From Alistipes sp. (GTDB taxonomy: Bacteria; Bacteroidota; Bacteroidia; Bacteroidales; Rikenellaceae), in the NCBI GenBank assembly GCA_022767745.1, contig JALENN010000009.1:301420-365419 (forward strand): a stretch of 64,000 nucleotides of DNA. The letters are read 5' to 3'. Below the pieces are notes generated by a model. That model ran no database searches. It was not told the origin of the DNA and saw only the letters and a program-made list of their open reading frames with translations. The position numbers and the translations under genes were made by a program. Below are positions 51,242 through 58,782 of this stretch, piece after piece. Each line of letters opens with the position of its first letter. Position 1 is the stretch's first letter.

Positions 51242-52219
51242 TTATGCCTCGGCGGCGGGGTCGATGTCCTTGAACGCCTCGCGGATCTTCTCGGTGACGC
51301 GGGTACGGATGCTGCGCTCCATCGACAGGATCATGTTCTTGATGGCCTTGGGCGTAGACTTGCCGTGGCCGATCATGACCGACGAGTTGACGCCCAGTAC
51401 CGGTGTGCCGCCTACGTTCTCGTAGTTCATGGCATCCCAGAAGGGGTTGGTCGTACCCATCTTGTGGTTGATGACGTAGAGGCCTTCGGCCATCTTCAGC
51501 GCTATGTTGCCGACGAAACCGTCGCAGATGATGACATCGGCGATCTTGCCGGTGAAGATGTGCGACGATTCGACGTTGCCCACGAAGTTGTAGAGTCCCT
51601 TGGCGGCGTCGGCCTTCATGGCCTGGTAGGCGGCCTGCGTCAGTGCGTTGCCCTTGGCCTCCTCCTCGCCTATGTTGAGCAGTGCGACACGGGGATTCTT
51701 GATGCCGAGAACCGACTCGGCATAGATCGATCCGATAAGGCCGTACTGGCTCAGCACCTCGGGCTTGCAATCGACGTTCAGACCCACATCCATGATCAGA
51801 GCCTGGGCTCCGGTGACCGTAGGTATGGTCGTTGAGATGGTGGGACGGATTACGCCCTTGATGGGTTTGGCCACGTACATCGAGCCTACCATCATGGCTC
51901 CCGTCGATCCGGCGCTGGCGAAACCGTCGATGCCGCCCTTGGCCAGGTAACCGAAGCCTACGGCGATGCTTGAGTCGGGCTTCGATTTGAATGCCATGGC
52001 GGGATGGTCGCCCATCTCGATCACCTCGGTCGTGTGTACGATCGAGAAACGGTCGGCCGGGCAGTTCTCGGCCGCAAGGCACTCTTCGATCTTGCCCTTG
52101 TCGCCGAAAAGCACTATGCGACTCTCGGCGTCGATTGCGTCGAGTGCCATGACTGCGCCCTTGACTACGGCCTCGGGTGCGAAATCACCGCCCATCGCAT
52201 CAATTCCTATCTTTAACAT
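51242..52219 (-). CDS. plsX: Phosphate acyltransferase PlsX
   Basis: 325 residues. MLKIGIDAMGGDFAPEAVVKG at the start, HTTEVIEMGDHPAMAFKSKP, GFASAGSTGAMM, LNIGEEEAKGN and CDGFVGNIALKMAEG are the classic PlsX blocks. It turns acyl-ACP into acyl-phosphate for phosphatidic acid synthesis at the membrane. In many bacteria the order yceD-rpmF-plsX is conserved, and it is here too, but a 279-base gap separates rpmF from plsX. No FabH gene follows in the window. Confidence 0.95.
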   Translation of the reverse strand: MLKIGIDAMGGDFAPEAVVKGAVMALDAIDAESRIVLFGDKGKIEECLAAENCPADRFSIVHTTEVIEMGDHPAMAFKSKPDSSIAVGFGYLAKGGIDGFASAGSTGAMMVGSMYVAKPIKGVIRPTISTTIPTVTGAQALIMDVGLNVDCKPEVLSQYGLIGSIYAESVLGIKNPRVALLNIGEEEAKGNALTQAAYQAMKADAAKGLYNFVGNVESSHIFTGKIADVIICDGFVGNIALKMAEGLYVINHKMGTTNPFWDAMNYENVGGTPVLGVNSSVMIGHGKSTPKAIKNMILSMERSIRTRVTEKIREAFKDIDPAAEA

Positions 52220-52451
52220 AGTCTCTCTCTCTTTGTCGGTGTGGGTTAATGTGAAGATGTTTAAATCCCTTGCGGGCGTTCATCATGGCGATGGCGTCTG
52301 CGCGCCGTCTCCGACGGTAGGTCTTCTTGCGGGCGGCCGCGTCGCAAACTCTTTCGGACGGCCCGTTTGTCGGCCCTGTCCCTGCGGGGCGATTCTCGCC
52401 GGACTCCCGTTCCGGATTCCCGGATGAATATTTAAACAGCTTCTAAAAGTA
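52220..52451. other. Leader region between rpmF and plsX
   Basis: No gene is supported (a 66-codon frame on the minus strand at 52283-52483 is Pro/Arg-rich and looks random). The stretch is rich in G+C blocks on the minus strand that could fold into a structured leader ahead of plsX. No TAnnTTTG promoter was found. Confidence 0.35.
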
Positions 52452-52480
52452 CAGAGAGAGTCCGCAAGGGAACTCTCTCG
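52452..52480 (-). terminator. Hairpin after rpmF
   Basis: On the minus strand GAGAGAGT pairs with ACTCTCTC around a ten-base loop, followed by TGTACTTTTAG. It is a modest terminator or processing site between rpmF and plsX. Confidence 0.5.
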
Positions 52481-52498
52481 CATAAGACTTCAAGGTCG

Positions 52499-52681
52499 TT
52501 ACTCGGCCTTCTTCTCGATAGCCAGCTTGCCGCGATAGTAACCGCACTCGGGGCATACTCGGTGGTAGAGTACCGATGCTCCGCAGTTCGAGCAGGTAAC
52601 GATCGTGGGAACTACTGCCTTGTAATGGGTTCTTCTCTTATCGCGTCGGGTCGACGAGATTTTGTGTTTAGGATGTGCCAT
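52499..52681 (-). CDS. rpmF: 50S ribosomal protein L32
   Basis: 60 residues. MAHPKHKISSTRRDKRRTHY is the standard L32 start, followed by CSNCG and CPECGYYRGK, the two Cys pairs of the zinc ribbon (the C+ form). It lies 38 bases after yceD on the same strand, the order usual across bacteria. Part of the large ribosomal subunit. Confidence 0.97.
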   Translation of the reverse strand: MAHPKHKISSTRRDKRRTHYKAVVPTIVTCSNCGASVLYHRVCPECGYYRGKLAIEKKAE

Positions 52682-52719
52682 TTTACAATATGATTTTTAA
52701 GTTATTCGTATTTCGTTGT

Positions 52720-53337
52720 CTACTTTTTCTCCTTTTTGTCTGCGTGGCCGTGCTGCATGCCTGCCTTCAGGGCCTCGAGCGTGCGCAGGTTGTCGGCCCC
52801 GAGCGTGCGGAGCGTCTCGCCCCCGTCGGCCGCGGCCTGCTGCATCGCGTCGCTATCGTCGGCAAAGGTGTCGTCGGGCTCTGTCTGGCTGCCGGCGGCG
52901 GTGAAGCGGGCCATCATGTCGGGGTCGCATTCGCCGTCGGGGTGAACGCGGCGGTAGGGCAACGAGAGGATGATGCTCTCGTATATATACTGCGTAAGGT
53001 CGATATCCTCCTCTTCGGGGGATACCCACATGTTGTCGCCGTCGTATTCGCCCGCCTGATCCGAGATGTGGACGAGCAGCGCCCCGTCGTAGTGTACGGG
53101 TATGGTGCAGTCCTCAAGGCAGCGGTCGCACTCGCAGACTACCTCGCCGTCGATCTCGACATCGAGCATCAACTGCGTCTCGCTCTTGCGCATGGCGACG
53201 TGTACCTTGCAGCGGCCGTCCTTTACATCCTTGCTTTCGTAGGCGCTGAAAAGCGTGCCGTCCACGTCGAAATCCTCTTCGTGAAGACCGTTTTTCAGAC
53301 CTTTATACGCGATGGAATATTTCTTTTCGAGCTCCAT
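52720..53337 (-). CDS. yceD: YceD/DUF177 family protein
   Basis: 205 residues from ATG at 53337; the longer frame to 53421 runs through the promoter. It has the YceD core with CECDRCLEDCTIPVHYDGALL, two Cys pairs resembling a metal site, then EEEDIDLTQYIYESIILSLP, close to the usual DUF177 ending. The C-terminal 40 residues are Ala/Asp-rich and end in a Lys/Glu tail. In E. coli and plants YceD is linked to 23S rRNA accumulation; here it precedes rpmF as usual. Confidence 0.88.
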   Translation of the reverse strand: MELEKKYSIAYKGLKNGLHEEDFDVDGTLFSAYESKDVKDGRCKVHVAMRKSETQLMLDVEIDGEVVCECDRCLEDCTIPVHYDGALLVHISDQAGEYDGDNMWVSPEEEDIDLTQYIYESIILSLPYRRVHPDGECDPDMMARFTAAGSQTEPDDTFADDSDAMQQAAADGGETLRTLGADNLRTLEALKAGMQHGHADKKEKK

Positions 53338-53355
53338 TTCGGTACAAATAGCTGG

Positions 53356-53387
53356 CAAATGTACAAATATTTCGGAATATGTGCAAA
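53356..53387 (-). promoter_or_regulatory. Bacteroidota-type promoter of yceD-rpmF
   Basis: On the minus strand TTTG (53387-53384), a 20-base spacer and TACATTTG (53363-53356) match the consensus exactly, 18 bases before the start codon. The same boxes as at the tRNA-Arg promoter. Confidence 0.82.
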
Positions 53388-53429
53388 TTATTGCTACATT
53401 TGTCGTACCTAATTTTGTCACTACCGATT

Positions 53430-53846
53430 ATGCGGCACAAGTATACGATCACCCTGCGCAGCACTTACGCCGAGCTGTGGAGGTACAACGTGGTGGTGGA
53501 GTGCAGCGGCTTCGACGGCGCGGGCCAGCGCCTGTGCTTTGCCTCGGCGCAGAGCATAATTGCCCCTGTGGGGTCGGGCCTGCGCAGGGCTCCAGCCGAA
53601 CCCGTCCATCCGCGCAGCTTGAAGGTTGCGACCGAGCCGTGCGACTCGATCGCGGCATATATATATGTCATTCCAAACACGCTGCCACTGTCGCGCGAGG
53701 TGTCGGACTGTGCGCCCTTCGACCTGAAGGTGCGTGTCGAGGCCGACGGCGAGGCGATATACGACACCGTGCACAAGGTGAACCAGTGGGGCGGCGCGTC
53801 CATCGAGCTAAAGCTGCCCGCGCGGCCTGCGCCCGGAGTGCAGTAG
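53430..53846 (+). CDS. Conserved hypothetical protein
   Basis: 138 residues from ATG at 53430 (MRHKYTITLRSTYAELWRYN). No signal peptide or membrane helix. The sequence alternates strands (VVVECSGFDGAGQRLCFASA, FDLKVRVEADGEAIYDTV) and looks like a small beta-rich protein; it ends in a Pro/Ala tail. I do not recognise a family. TACATTTG at 53395-53402 could be its -7 box, but a TTG at the right distance is missing. It is convergent with the GH5 operon. Confidence 0.6.
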   Translation: MRHKYTITLRSTYAELWRYNVVVECSGFDGAGQRLCFASAQSIIAPVGSGLRRAPAEPVHPRSLKVATEPCDSIAAYIYVIPNTLPLSREVSDCAPFDLKVRVEADGEAIYDTVHKVNQWGGASIELKLPARPAPGVQ

Positions 53847-53867
53847 CGCCGATGCCGGACTGAAGTG

Positions 53868-53904
53868 CAACGCCCCCGACTGCTCTTTGCGGTCGGGGGC
53901 GTTG
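53868..53904. terminator. Bidirectional terminator between hypothetical gene and GH5 operon
   Basis: CAACGCCCCCGAC pairs with GTCGGGGGCGTTG around an 11-base loop. T-runs are short on both sides. Confidence 0.65.
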
Positions 53905-53921
53905 CGTATTGGGGAAATGTG

Positions 53922-54941
53922 TCAGCGACCCTTTTTGCTGAGGCTGCGCTGGTACTCGACGATCATGTCGAACATGGGGTCGTCAAGCCCGAAGGTGAAT
54001 CCGCATGTACGCGCCTCGCGTGCAAGGTTCCACACAAGGACGACGCTTGCCCCCATGCCCGTGTAGACGTCGAACTTCTCGCGCATGGCCTCGACGCGGC
54101 GCGTGCGTGATGTACGGCATCCGTCGCCGCTCTCAATGCCCGTTTCGCCGATGATAAGCGGCTTGTCGAGGTCGTACATCGCCTTGAGGCACGGCTCGAA
54201 GTGAGGCGACTCGATGGTGTTCGACTCCTGGTAGTCGTAGTCGTATTCATGCAGGTTGCCGACGTCGATGTATGGGGAGTCGTGCAAGGCGCGGTAGTTC
54301 TCGTATCCCTCGTAGGCCCATCCGGCAAAGGTGCCGCTCTCGACGAGGTGGTTAGGGTCGTGGCGCTTGATTACGCGCGCCACCTCGTGCAGGAAGTCGC
54401 GTATGGTGGCCCAGTCGGCCTCGCCCGGCTCGTTGATGATCTCCCACATGGCTATGGCGGGCGAATCCTTGTAGCGCGTCGTCATCTCGATCACGTGGGG
54501 CAGGTACTCGCGGCGGAAGCCGCTCTCGTACCACTCCTGCGTCTTGCCGCTGCCGTCGCCGTCGGGGGCGCCGTCGAAGTGGCCGCAGCCGCTGCGGCCG
54601 TCGCCCAGCGAGAGGATAAGTTTGATGTGGTGTTTCTCGGCCAGCTTTATCAGACGGTCGGTGCGGTGGCAGAAGGCCGGCGTGGCCCACGTGCGCACGA
54701 TGGTGTTGGCGGGCAGCGACGCGAAGAGCGCTTCGGTCTGCTCGTCGCTGAAGAGTTCGTAGTCGTGCCCGCAGCCGCACAGTTGGAACGAGTTGAACGA
54801 TACGCAGCGGTAGGGCTTGCCGTCGAGCATCAGCTGACGCCCCTGGCGGTAGAGGAATCCCTTGCGGTATTCGGGTCTGGTGCTCAGCGGTGCCGCAGCG
54901 AGCATCGCTACAAGCAGCATTATGGCGGTTACAGCTCTCAT
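53922..54941 (-). CDS. GH5-like glycosidase
   Basis: 339 residues with a signal peptide (about 1-20). A TIM-barrel of clan GH-A: MWEIINEPGE has the acid/base Glu171 after Asn170, and LIIGETGIES has the nucleophile Glu266. HEYDYDY near 231-237 supplies the usual His/Tyr of the active site. The early LDGKPYRCVSFNSFQLCGCG is typical of GH5 mannanase-like members of Bacteroidota. Last gene of a three-gene run with a 12-base gap to the GH140-like gene. The substrate may be a mannan, but the subfamily is not certain. Confidence 0.8.
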   Translation of the reverse strand: MRAVTAIMLLVAMLAAAPLSTRPEYRKGFLYRQGRQLMLDGKPYRCVSFNSFQLCGCGHDYELFSDEQTEALFASLPANTIVRTWATPAFCHRTDRLIKLAEKHHIKLILSLGDGRSGCGHFDGAPDGDGSGKTQEWYESGFRREYLPHVIEMTTRYKDSPAIAMWEIINEPGEADWATIRDFLHEVARVIKRHDPNHLVESGTFAGWAYEGYENYRALHDSPYIDVGNLHEYDYDYQESNTIESPHFEPCLKAMYDLDKPLIIGETGIESGDGCRTSRTRRVEAMREKFDVYTGMGASVVLVWNLAREARTCGFTFGLDDPMFDMIVEYQRSLSKKGR

Positions 54942-54953
54942 TGACGGCCGAAG

Positions 54954-56384
54954 TTACCGTTTCATCGGTTTGCCGGGGGCGGGGTAGCGGCGTGAGGCGT
55001 CGTCCAGCACAAGCACCCAGTCGAGGGCCTCGCCTGCGGCGGGCGGGGTGAAGGTCAGGGGCGAGCCGTCATTCTCGAATGAGCCGATCTTGTCGGCCTT
55101 GCCCGTGCGGGGGTTGTACCACCATGCCGTGATGCGGTCGCAGCGCAGCATGTCGCCACGCACCGAGAAGGTGCGCCCTATCGGGGCATAGACCATGGCG
55201 TAGGAACCCTCGGAGTCCATCGTGGCGGTGAAGCGGTAGCGGCCCGCTCCGGGTACCGACGAGGCTACCTCGGCCGTGACGATGAAGTCGGGTGCCGGCA
55301 CGCGCGTGAAGTAGGGGCGCGACTCCATCAGGCGGCGCAGGTGCACTACCTGCGAGGCGCCGGGCTGGGAGATAGCCTCCTGCCACGGCATCAGCGGGCG
55401 GTTGATCGGGCCGTGTCCCTTGGCGGGGTCGTACATCTGCCATACCGAGTGGTGGCCGTAGGTTATGCCGGCCGAGCCGTAGAATACGCTCCAGTAGAGC
55501 GTGCGGCGTGCGTCCCACGATGTGGAGTGGCCGTCCTCGTCGGGGCGGAACTCCAGCGGGTGGTCCTCATAGAGGGGCTCGATGTCGATGATGGGTTTGG
55601 CGGGCGTGCGGCGGAAGTCGTCGAGGATCTGCGAGTTGGAGTTGTAGCGCTGGTTGTGTCCGCTCTGGCGGCCGTTGAAGTCGAGCCACTTGTCATTGTG
55701 GAACCACTTCGACGAGGTCTGCCATCCTGTGGGGTGGAAGGTCATCAGATGGCGGTCGTCGACGCTGCGGATGCCGCGTGCCATGGCCCGTATGATGGCC
55801 TGCTTGCGGCCGTCATCGGGGTTGCGGTCGCCGCCGAGGATCCATATCACGTCGGCATCCTTGTAGCGTTCGGCGATAAAGCGCCCGTAGCTCTCGGCGT
55901 TGCGCTCGTTGAAGATCACCTTGCCCTCGTTCCAGTAGCGGCCCCATGTGGGCAGCAGGCCGACGTACATGCCCAGCTCGTTGGCTCGGCGGACGATGTA
56001 GTCGACATGGTCCCAGTAGTCGTTCTGTTCGCCCTCCCTGACGGCGGGGCGCGACGGGTCGCTGTCCGTAAGCGGCAGGTCGCCGTAGGCGTTGGGGGTG
56101 TCGACGCCGTCGAGCTCGGCAAGGGCTACGGCCTGTATCACGTTGAAGCCCTTGGCGGCGCGGTCGCGCAGGTAGAGGTCGGCCTGCTCGCGGTCGAGGC
56201 GGTGGAAGAGTTCCCATGCCGTGTCGCCTTGGTAGAAGAAGGGACGGCCGTCGGCGTATTGCAGGTAGTGGCCGTTCTCCGATACTTCGAGCGGGCGCTG
56301 CTGCGCCGCGGCGGGCATGATGGCGGCCGCGGCGACGGTGGCGGCGACGGCGGCACGCAGGTAGTGGCGGATAGTGTGTTTCAT
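54954..56384 (-). CDS. GH140-like (DUF4038) glycosidase with C-terminal collagen-binding-like domain
   Basis: 476 residues with a signal peptide ending near PAAAQ (about 28). The DUF4038 barrel starts VSENGHYLQYADGRPFFYQG, and its likely catalytic residues are Asp186 in ILGGDRNPDD and Glu269 in IIDIEPLYED, placed as in the apiosidase BT1012 (Asp187, Glu284). A C-terminal beta domain fills about 385-476 (WWYNPRTGKADKIGSFENDG), the usual partner domain. GH140 splits apiose from rhamnogalacturonan II; other members are uncharacterised, so the substrate stays open. Middle gene of a three-gene run. Confidence 0.8.
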   Translation of the reverse strand: MKHTIRHYLRAAVAATVAAAAIMPAAAQQRPLEVSENGHYLQYADGRPFFYQGDTAWELFHRLDREQADLYLRDRAAKGFNVIQAVALAELDGVDTPNAYGDLPLTDSDPSRPAVREGEQNDYWDHVDYIVRRANELGMYVGLLPTWGRYWNEGKVIFNERNAESYGRFIAERYKDADVIWILGGDRNPDDGRKQAIIRAMARGIRSVDDRHLMTFHPTGWQTSSKWFHNDKWLDFNGRQSGHNQRYNSNSQILDDFRRTPAKPIIDIEPLYEDHPLEFRPDEDGHSTSWDARRTLYWSVFYGSAGITYGHHSVWQMYDPAKGHGPINRPLMPWQEAISQPGASQVVHLRRLMESRPYFTRVPAPDFIVTAEVASSVPGAGRYRFTATMDSEGSYAMVYAPIGRTFSVRGDMLRCDRITAWWYNPRTGKADKIGSFENDGSPLTFTPPAAGEALDWVLVLDDASRRYPAPGKPMKR

Positions 56385-56411
56385 GGTTGGTGCGTGTATT
56401 GTCGTGTGAGT

Positions 56412-57506
56412 TTACTTTTTACGGAACCGGTATGCGCGCGGATCGAGCAGAGCCTCCATGGTGAGGGCCTTGACCGCAGCCTCGTTCTCCGGCGTGAAGC
56501 CTGTCACATGCAGCACCTCCGATCCGCGCACCTCGCGCACCTCGGCGTCGGAGAAGATGCCCGGAAGCCATGCGTGGATGAATGCGCCGTCGGCATAGGC
56601 GTCGCTGCAGCGTCCGTCGCTGCAGTACTCGCCGCGGTTGCGGAACTGGTGTACCATGTGGTCGAGCATGGGGTTGTGCATCTGGGTCAGAAGGCGCCAC
56701 TCGCCGCTCATGGGGTCGTTCTCCGAGGCGCGGCAGCGGTCGGGACGCGGCAGGACGTTCCACTCGTTCTGGCACTTCTTCACGATCCACCAGTTGTCGT
56801 CGCCCCAGCTCACGACGCGGAAGTTGGCCGCGATGATGCGCGAGGCCCACTGGTAGTGGCCGTTGTAGACCCGAATGTCGGTATAGTAGACGATGCACTT
56901 GTCGGCTATCGAGGGGTCGAGACCGAAGGCCGTGGCCAGCGTAGCGCCCTGCCCGCCGATGTTGACGATCATCGGGCGGTCGGGATGCTTGGCGTGGTGT
57001 TCGTTTATGAGCCGTACGTAGAGTTTCGCCCCCTCCGATATCTTGTTCTCGCCCTCCTTCTCGCTCCCGGCCTCGGTGCCTACGGTGATGGGGGGTAGAC
57101 ACCGGGGATTGATGCCTGCGGCAAGGGCCGTGTTGCGCGAGTCGTGCGCCGTCTTGACCCATCCGGGCTGCGAGAAGGTCCAGAAGTCGGTCAGTACCGG
57201 GGTGACGATGAGCGCCGCGATATCCATGCGGCCGAGCGACGCCATGGCGTACATCCATTCGTCGTCGAAGACGTCGTCATAGACATCGTTGTCGTAGATG
57301 ACGGGGTTTTTCACCCGCTGCCCCTCCTTGACCGTGATGCCGTGGATGTAGAGCCCCTTGGGGTAGCCCGGGCGGTCGAAGCCCCAGTCGCCGATGGCGG
57401 GGCGGGGGTTCTTGCTCCAGTCGGTGGTCTCGGCGTTCCAGCGGGCGGCTGTGGCCGTCGACAGGGTGGCGGCGCACAGAACGAGTGCGGCGAAGAGTCT
57501 TTTCAT
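56412..57506 (-). CDS. Exported nucleoside-hydrolase-like protein (DUF1593/Sde182-like)
   Basis: 364 residues with a signal peptide (about 1-20). The acidic cluster IYDNDVYDDVFDDEW near residues 70-84 resembles the calcium-binding DxDxxxDD motif of nucleoside hydrolases, and IVNIGGQGATLATAF near 189 resembles their second conserved block. In the DUF1593/Sde182 family this fold is found in exported proteins near polysaccharide-degrading enzymes; the activity is not known. It is the first gene of the GH140-like/GH5 run (27-base gap) and faces a GntR regulator gene across a shared promoter region. Confidence 0.65.
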   Translation of the reverse strand: MKRLFAALVLCAATLSTATAARWNAETTDWSKNPRPAIGDWGFDRPGYPKGLYIHGITVKEGQRVKNPVIYDNDVYDDVFDDEWMYAMASLGRMDIAALIVTPVLTDFWTFSQPGWVKTAHDSRNTALAAGINPRCLPPITVGTEAGSEKEGENKISEGAKLYVRLINEHHAKHPDRPMIVNIGGQGATLATAFGLDPSIADKCIVYYTDIRVYNGHYQWASRIIAANFRVVSWGDDNWWIVKKCQNEWNVLPRPDRCRASENDPMSGEWRLLTQMHNPMLDHMVHQFRNRGEYCSDGRCSDAYADGAFIHAWLPGIFSDAEVREVRGSEVLHVTGFTPENEAAVKALTMEALLDPRAYRFRKK

Positions 57507-57545
57507 GTTGGCGGTTGTTACTGCGGTTGGCGTTTGGTTGTGGTG

Positions 57546-57565
57546 CGTTATGCACCGTTATGCAA
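57546..57565. promoter_or_regulatory. Operator candidate A: two CGTTATG direct repeats
   Basis: CGTTATGCAC is followed directly by CGTTATGCA, a ten-base period, just downstream of the -7 box of the minus-strand operon. An inverted copy of the same pattern lies at 57648-57667 near the GntR promoter. Confidence 0.6.
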
Positions 57566-57596
57566 CAAAGATACAAGTATTTCGCAATAAACCAAA
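57566..57596 (-). promoter_or_regulatory. Bacteroidota-type promoter of the three-gene glycosidase run
   Basis: On the minus strand TTTG (57596-57593), a 19-base spacer and TATCTTTG (57573-57566) match the consensus, 59 bases before the start codon. Confidence 0.78.
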
Positions 57597-57611
57597 TGTT
57601 TTGTGCGATTA

Positions 57612-57643
57612 TTTGCTCGTTTGCATAATGATGGGTATCTTTG
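57612..57643 (+). promoter_or_regulatory. Bacteroidota-type promoter of the GntR gene
   Basis: TTTG (57612-57615), a 20-base spacer and TATCTTTG (57636-57643) match the consensus exactly, 43 bases before the start codon. Confidence 0.8.
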
Positions 57644-57647
57644 TTGG

Positions 57648-57667
57648 CATAACGGACCATAACGGTT
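57648..57667. promoter_or_regulatory. Operator candidate B: two CATAACGG direct repeats
   Basis: GCATAACGG and CCATAACGG stand ten bases apart just after the -7 box of the GntR gene. Read on the other strand they are CCGTTATG repeats, the same as in site A, so both divergent promoters carry a copy at the same relative place. Binding here would block transcription. Confidence 0.6.
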
Positions 57668-57686
57668 GTGCGGTCCCCAAAACTCA

Positions 57687-58700
57687 ATGCGCATGAACGG
57701 TTTCAAACCAGACCCCAATTCGAGCCGTACGCTCTACGACCAGCTGGCGGCATACATATCGGACCTCATGGCCGACGGCACGCTCGCGGAGGGTGACCGC
57801 CTGCTCTCGGTAGGCGAGGCGTACGACCGTTACGGCGTCTCGCGCGACACGGTGCTGGCGGCATACCGTCTGCTGCAGCGCCGCAGGCAGGTGAGGGCCG
57901 TGGCCGGAAAGGGTTTCTTCGTCGAGCGGCGCGACGCGCGCGATACGGTGTGCGTGTTCATGCTATTCGACGCCATGAACCAGTACAAGGAGACGCTGTA
58001 CCGCGAGCTGGTGGACAATCTGGGCGGTAATTACGACATACGCATCGCCTTCCATTACTACAACGCCGAGGTGTTCAGGTCGATGGTGGCCGATGCGCGC
58101 GGGAAATACGACTACTATGTGCTGATGCCGCACCTGAACGACGATGTCACCGACGTGCTCGACAGCATACCGGCCGACCGTCTGCTGCTGCTCGATGCGT
58201 TCCCAGCGGGGTATTCGCGCAACTGTGCCGCCGTGTATCAGCGTTTTTACACCGACGCCTACGAGGGTCTGAAGGCGCTGCTGGACAAGTTGCGCCGCTA
58301 CGAGGCCCTGCATATAGTCTACAACGGCCGCTTCCAGTATCTGCCCGACGACTACACGGCGGGCGCATACCGTTTTGCGGGCGAGTTCCGCTATCCGGTA
58401 TATGTCGAGCGCGACTTCGACATGGAGCGTATCGCCGCGGGCCATTGTTACATGGCTGTGTCGGAGCGCGATCTTGCGGCCATGATAAAGTGCATAACGG
58501 CAAGGGGCCTCACGGTGGGGCACGACATCGGTCTGCTGAGTCTCGACGACACGCCGCTGAAGGAGGTGCTCATTGGCGGCATAACAACGCTTACGACCGA
58601 TTTCGCCCTCATGGGCCGCACGGCTGCCGACCTTATACGCCGCGGCGAGCAGCGCCGCATAGCCAACCCCTGGCGGCTGCATCTGCGCGGCAGCCTGTAG
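57687..58700 (+). CDS. GntR-family regulator with periplasmic-binding-like effector domain
   Basis: 337 residues from ATG at 57687 (ATG at 57693 is equally possible). A GntR winged helix fills about residues 12-78 (RTLYDQLAAYISDLMADGTL, then SVGEAYDRYGVSRDTVLAAY). The remaining 250 residues look like a LacI/RbsB-type effector domain (TVCVFMLFDAMNQYKETLYR, LLLLDAFPAGYSRNC, DIGLLSLDDTPLKEVL), as in AraR-like regulators that bind a sugar. It faces the nucleoside-hydrolase-like/GH140-like/GH5 run and probably represses it and itself until a released sugar binds. Confidence 0.87.
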   Translation: MRMNGFKPDPNSSRTLYDQLAAYISDLMADGTLAEGDRLLSVGEAYDRYGVSRDTVLAAYRLLQRRRQVRAVAGKGFFVERRDARDTVCVFMLFDAMNQYKETLYRELVDNLGGNYDIRIAFHYYNAEVFRSMVADARGKYDYYVLMPHLNDDVTDVLDSIPADRLLLLDAFPAGYSRNCAAVYQRFYTDAYEGLKALLDKLRRYEALHIVYNGRFQYLPDDYTAGAYRFAGEFRYPVYVERDFDMERIAAGHCYMAVSERDLAAMIKCITARGLTVGHDIGLLSLDDTPLKEVLIGGITTLTTDFALMGRTAADLIRRGEQRRIANPWRLHLRGSL

Positions 58701-58717
58701 CCGGTGGGCGTGTCATG

Positions 58718-58754
58718 CAAAGAGGTGGTGCACATGCGGTGCATCACCTCTTTT
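58718..58754. terminator. Bidirectional terminator between GntR and sialidase genes
   Basis: AAAGAGGTGGTGCAC pairs with GTGCATCACCTCTTT, apart from small mismatches, followed by TTTTT on the plus side. It lies between convergent genes. Confidence 0.8.
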
Positions 58755-58782
58755 TTATATATAATATTCATGTCAGCGGGCG

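Noticed and set aside
52283..52483. 66-codon open frame between rpmF and plsX
   Set aside because: Pro/Arg-rich, no similarity that I recognise and partly inside a terminator hairpin.
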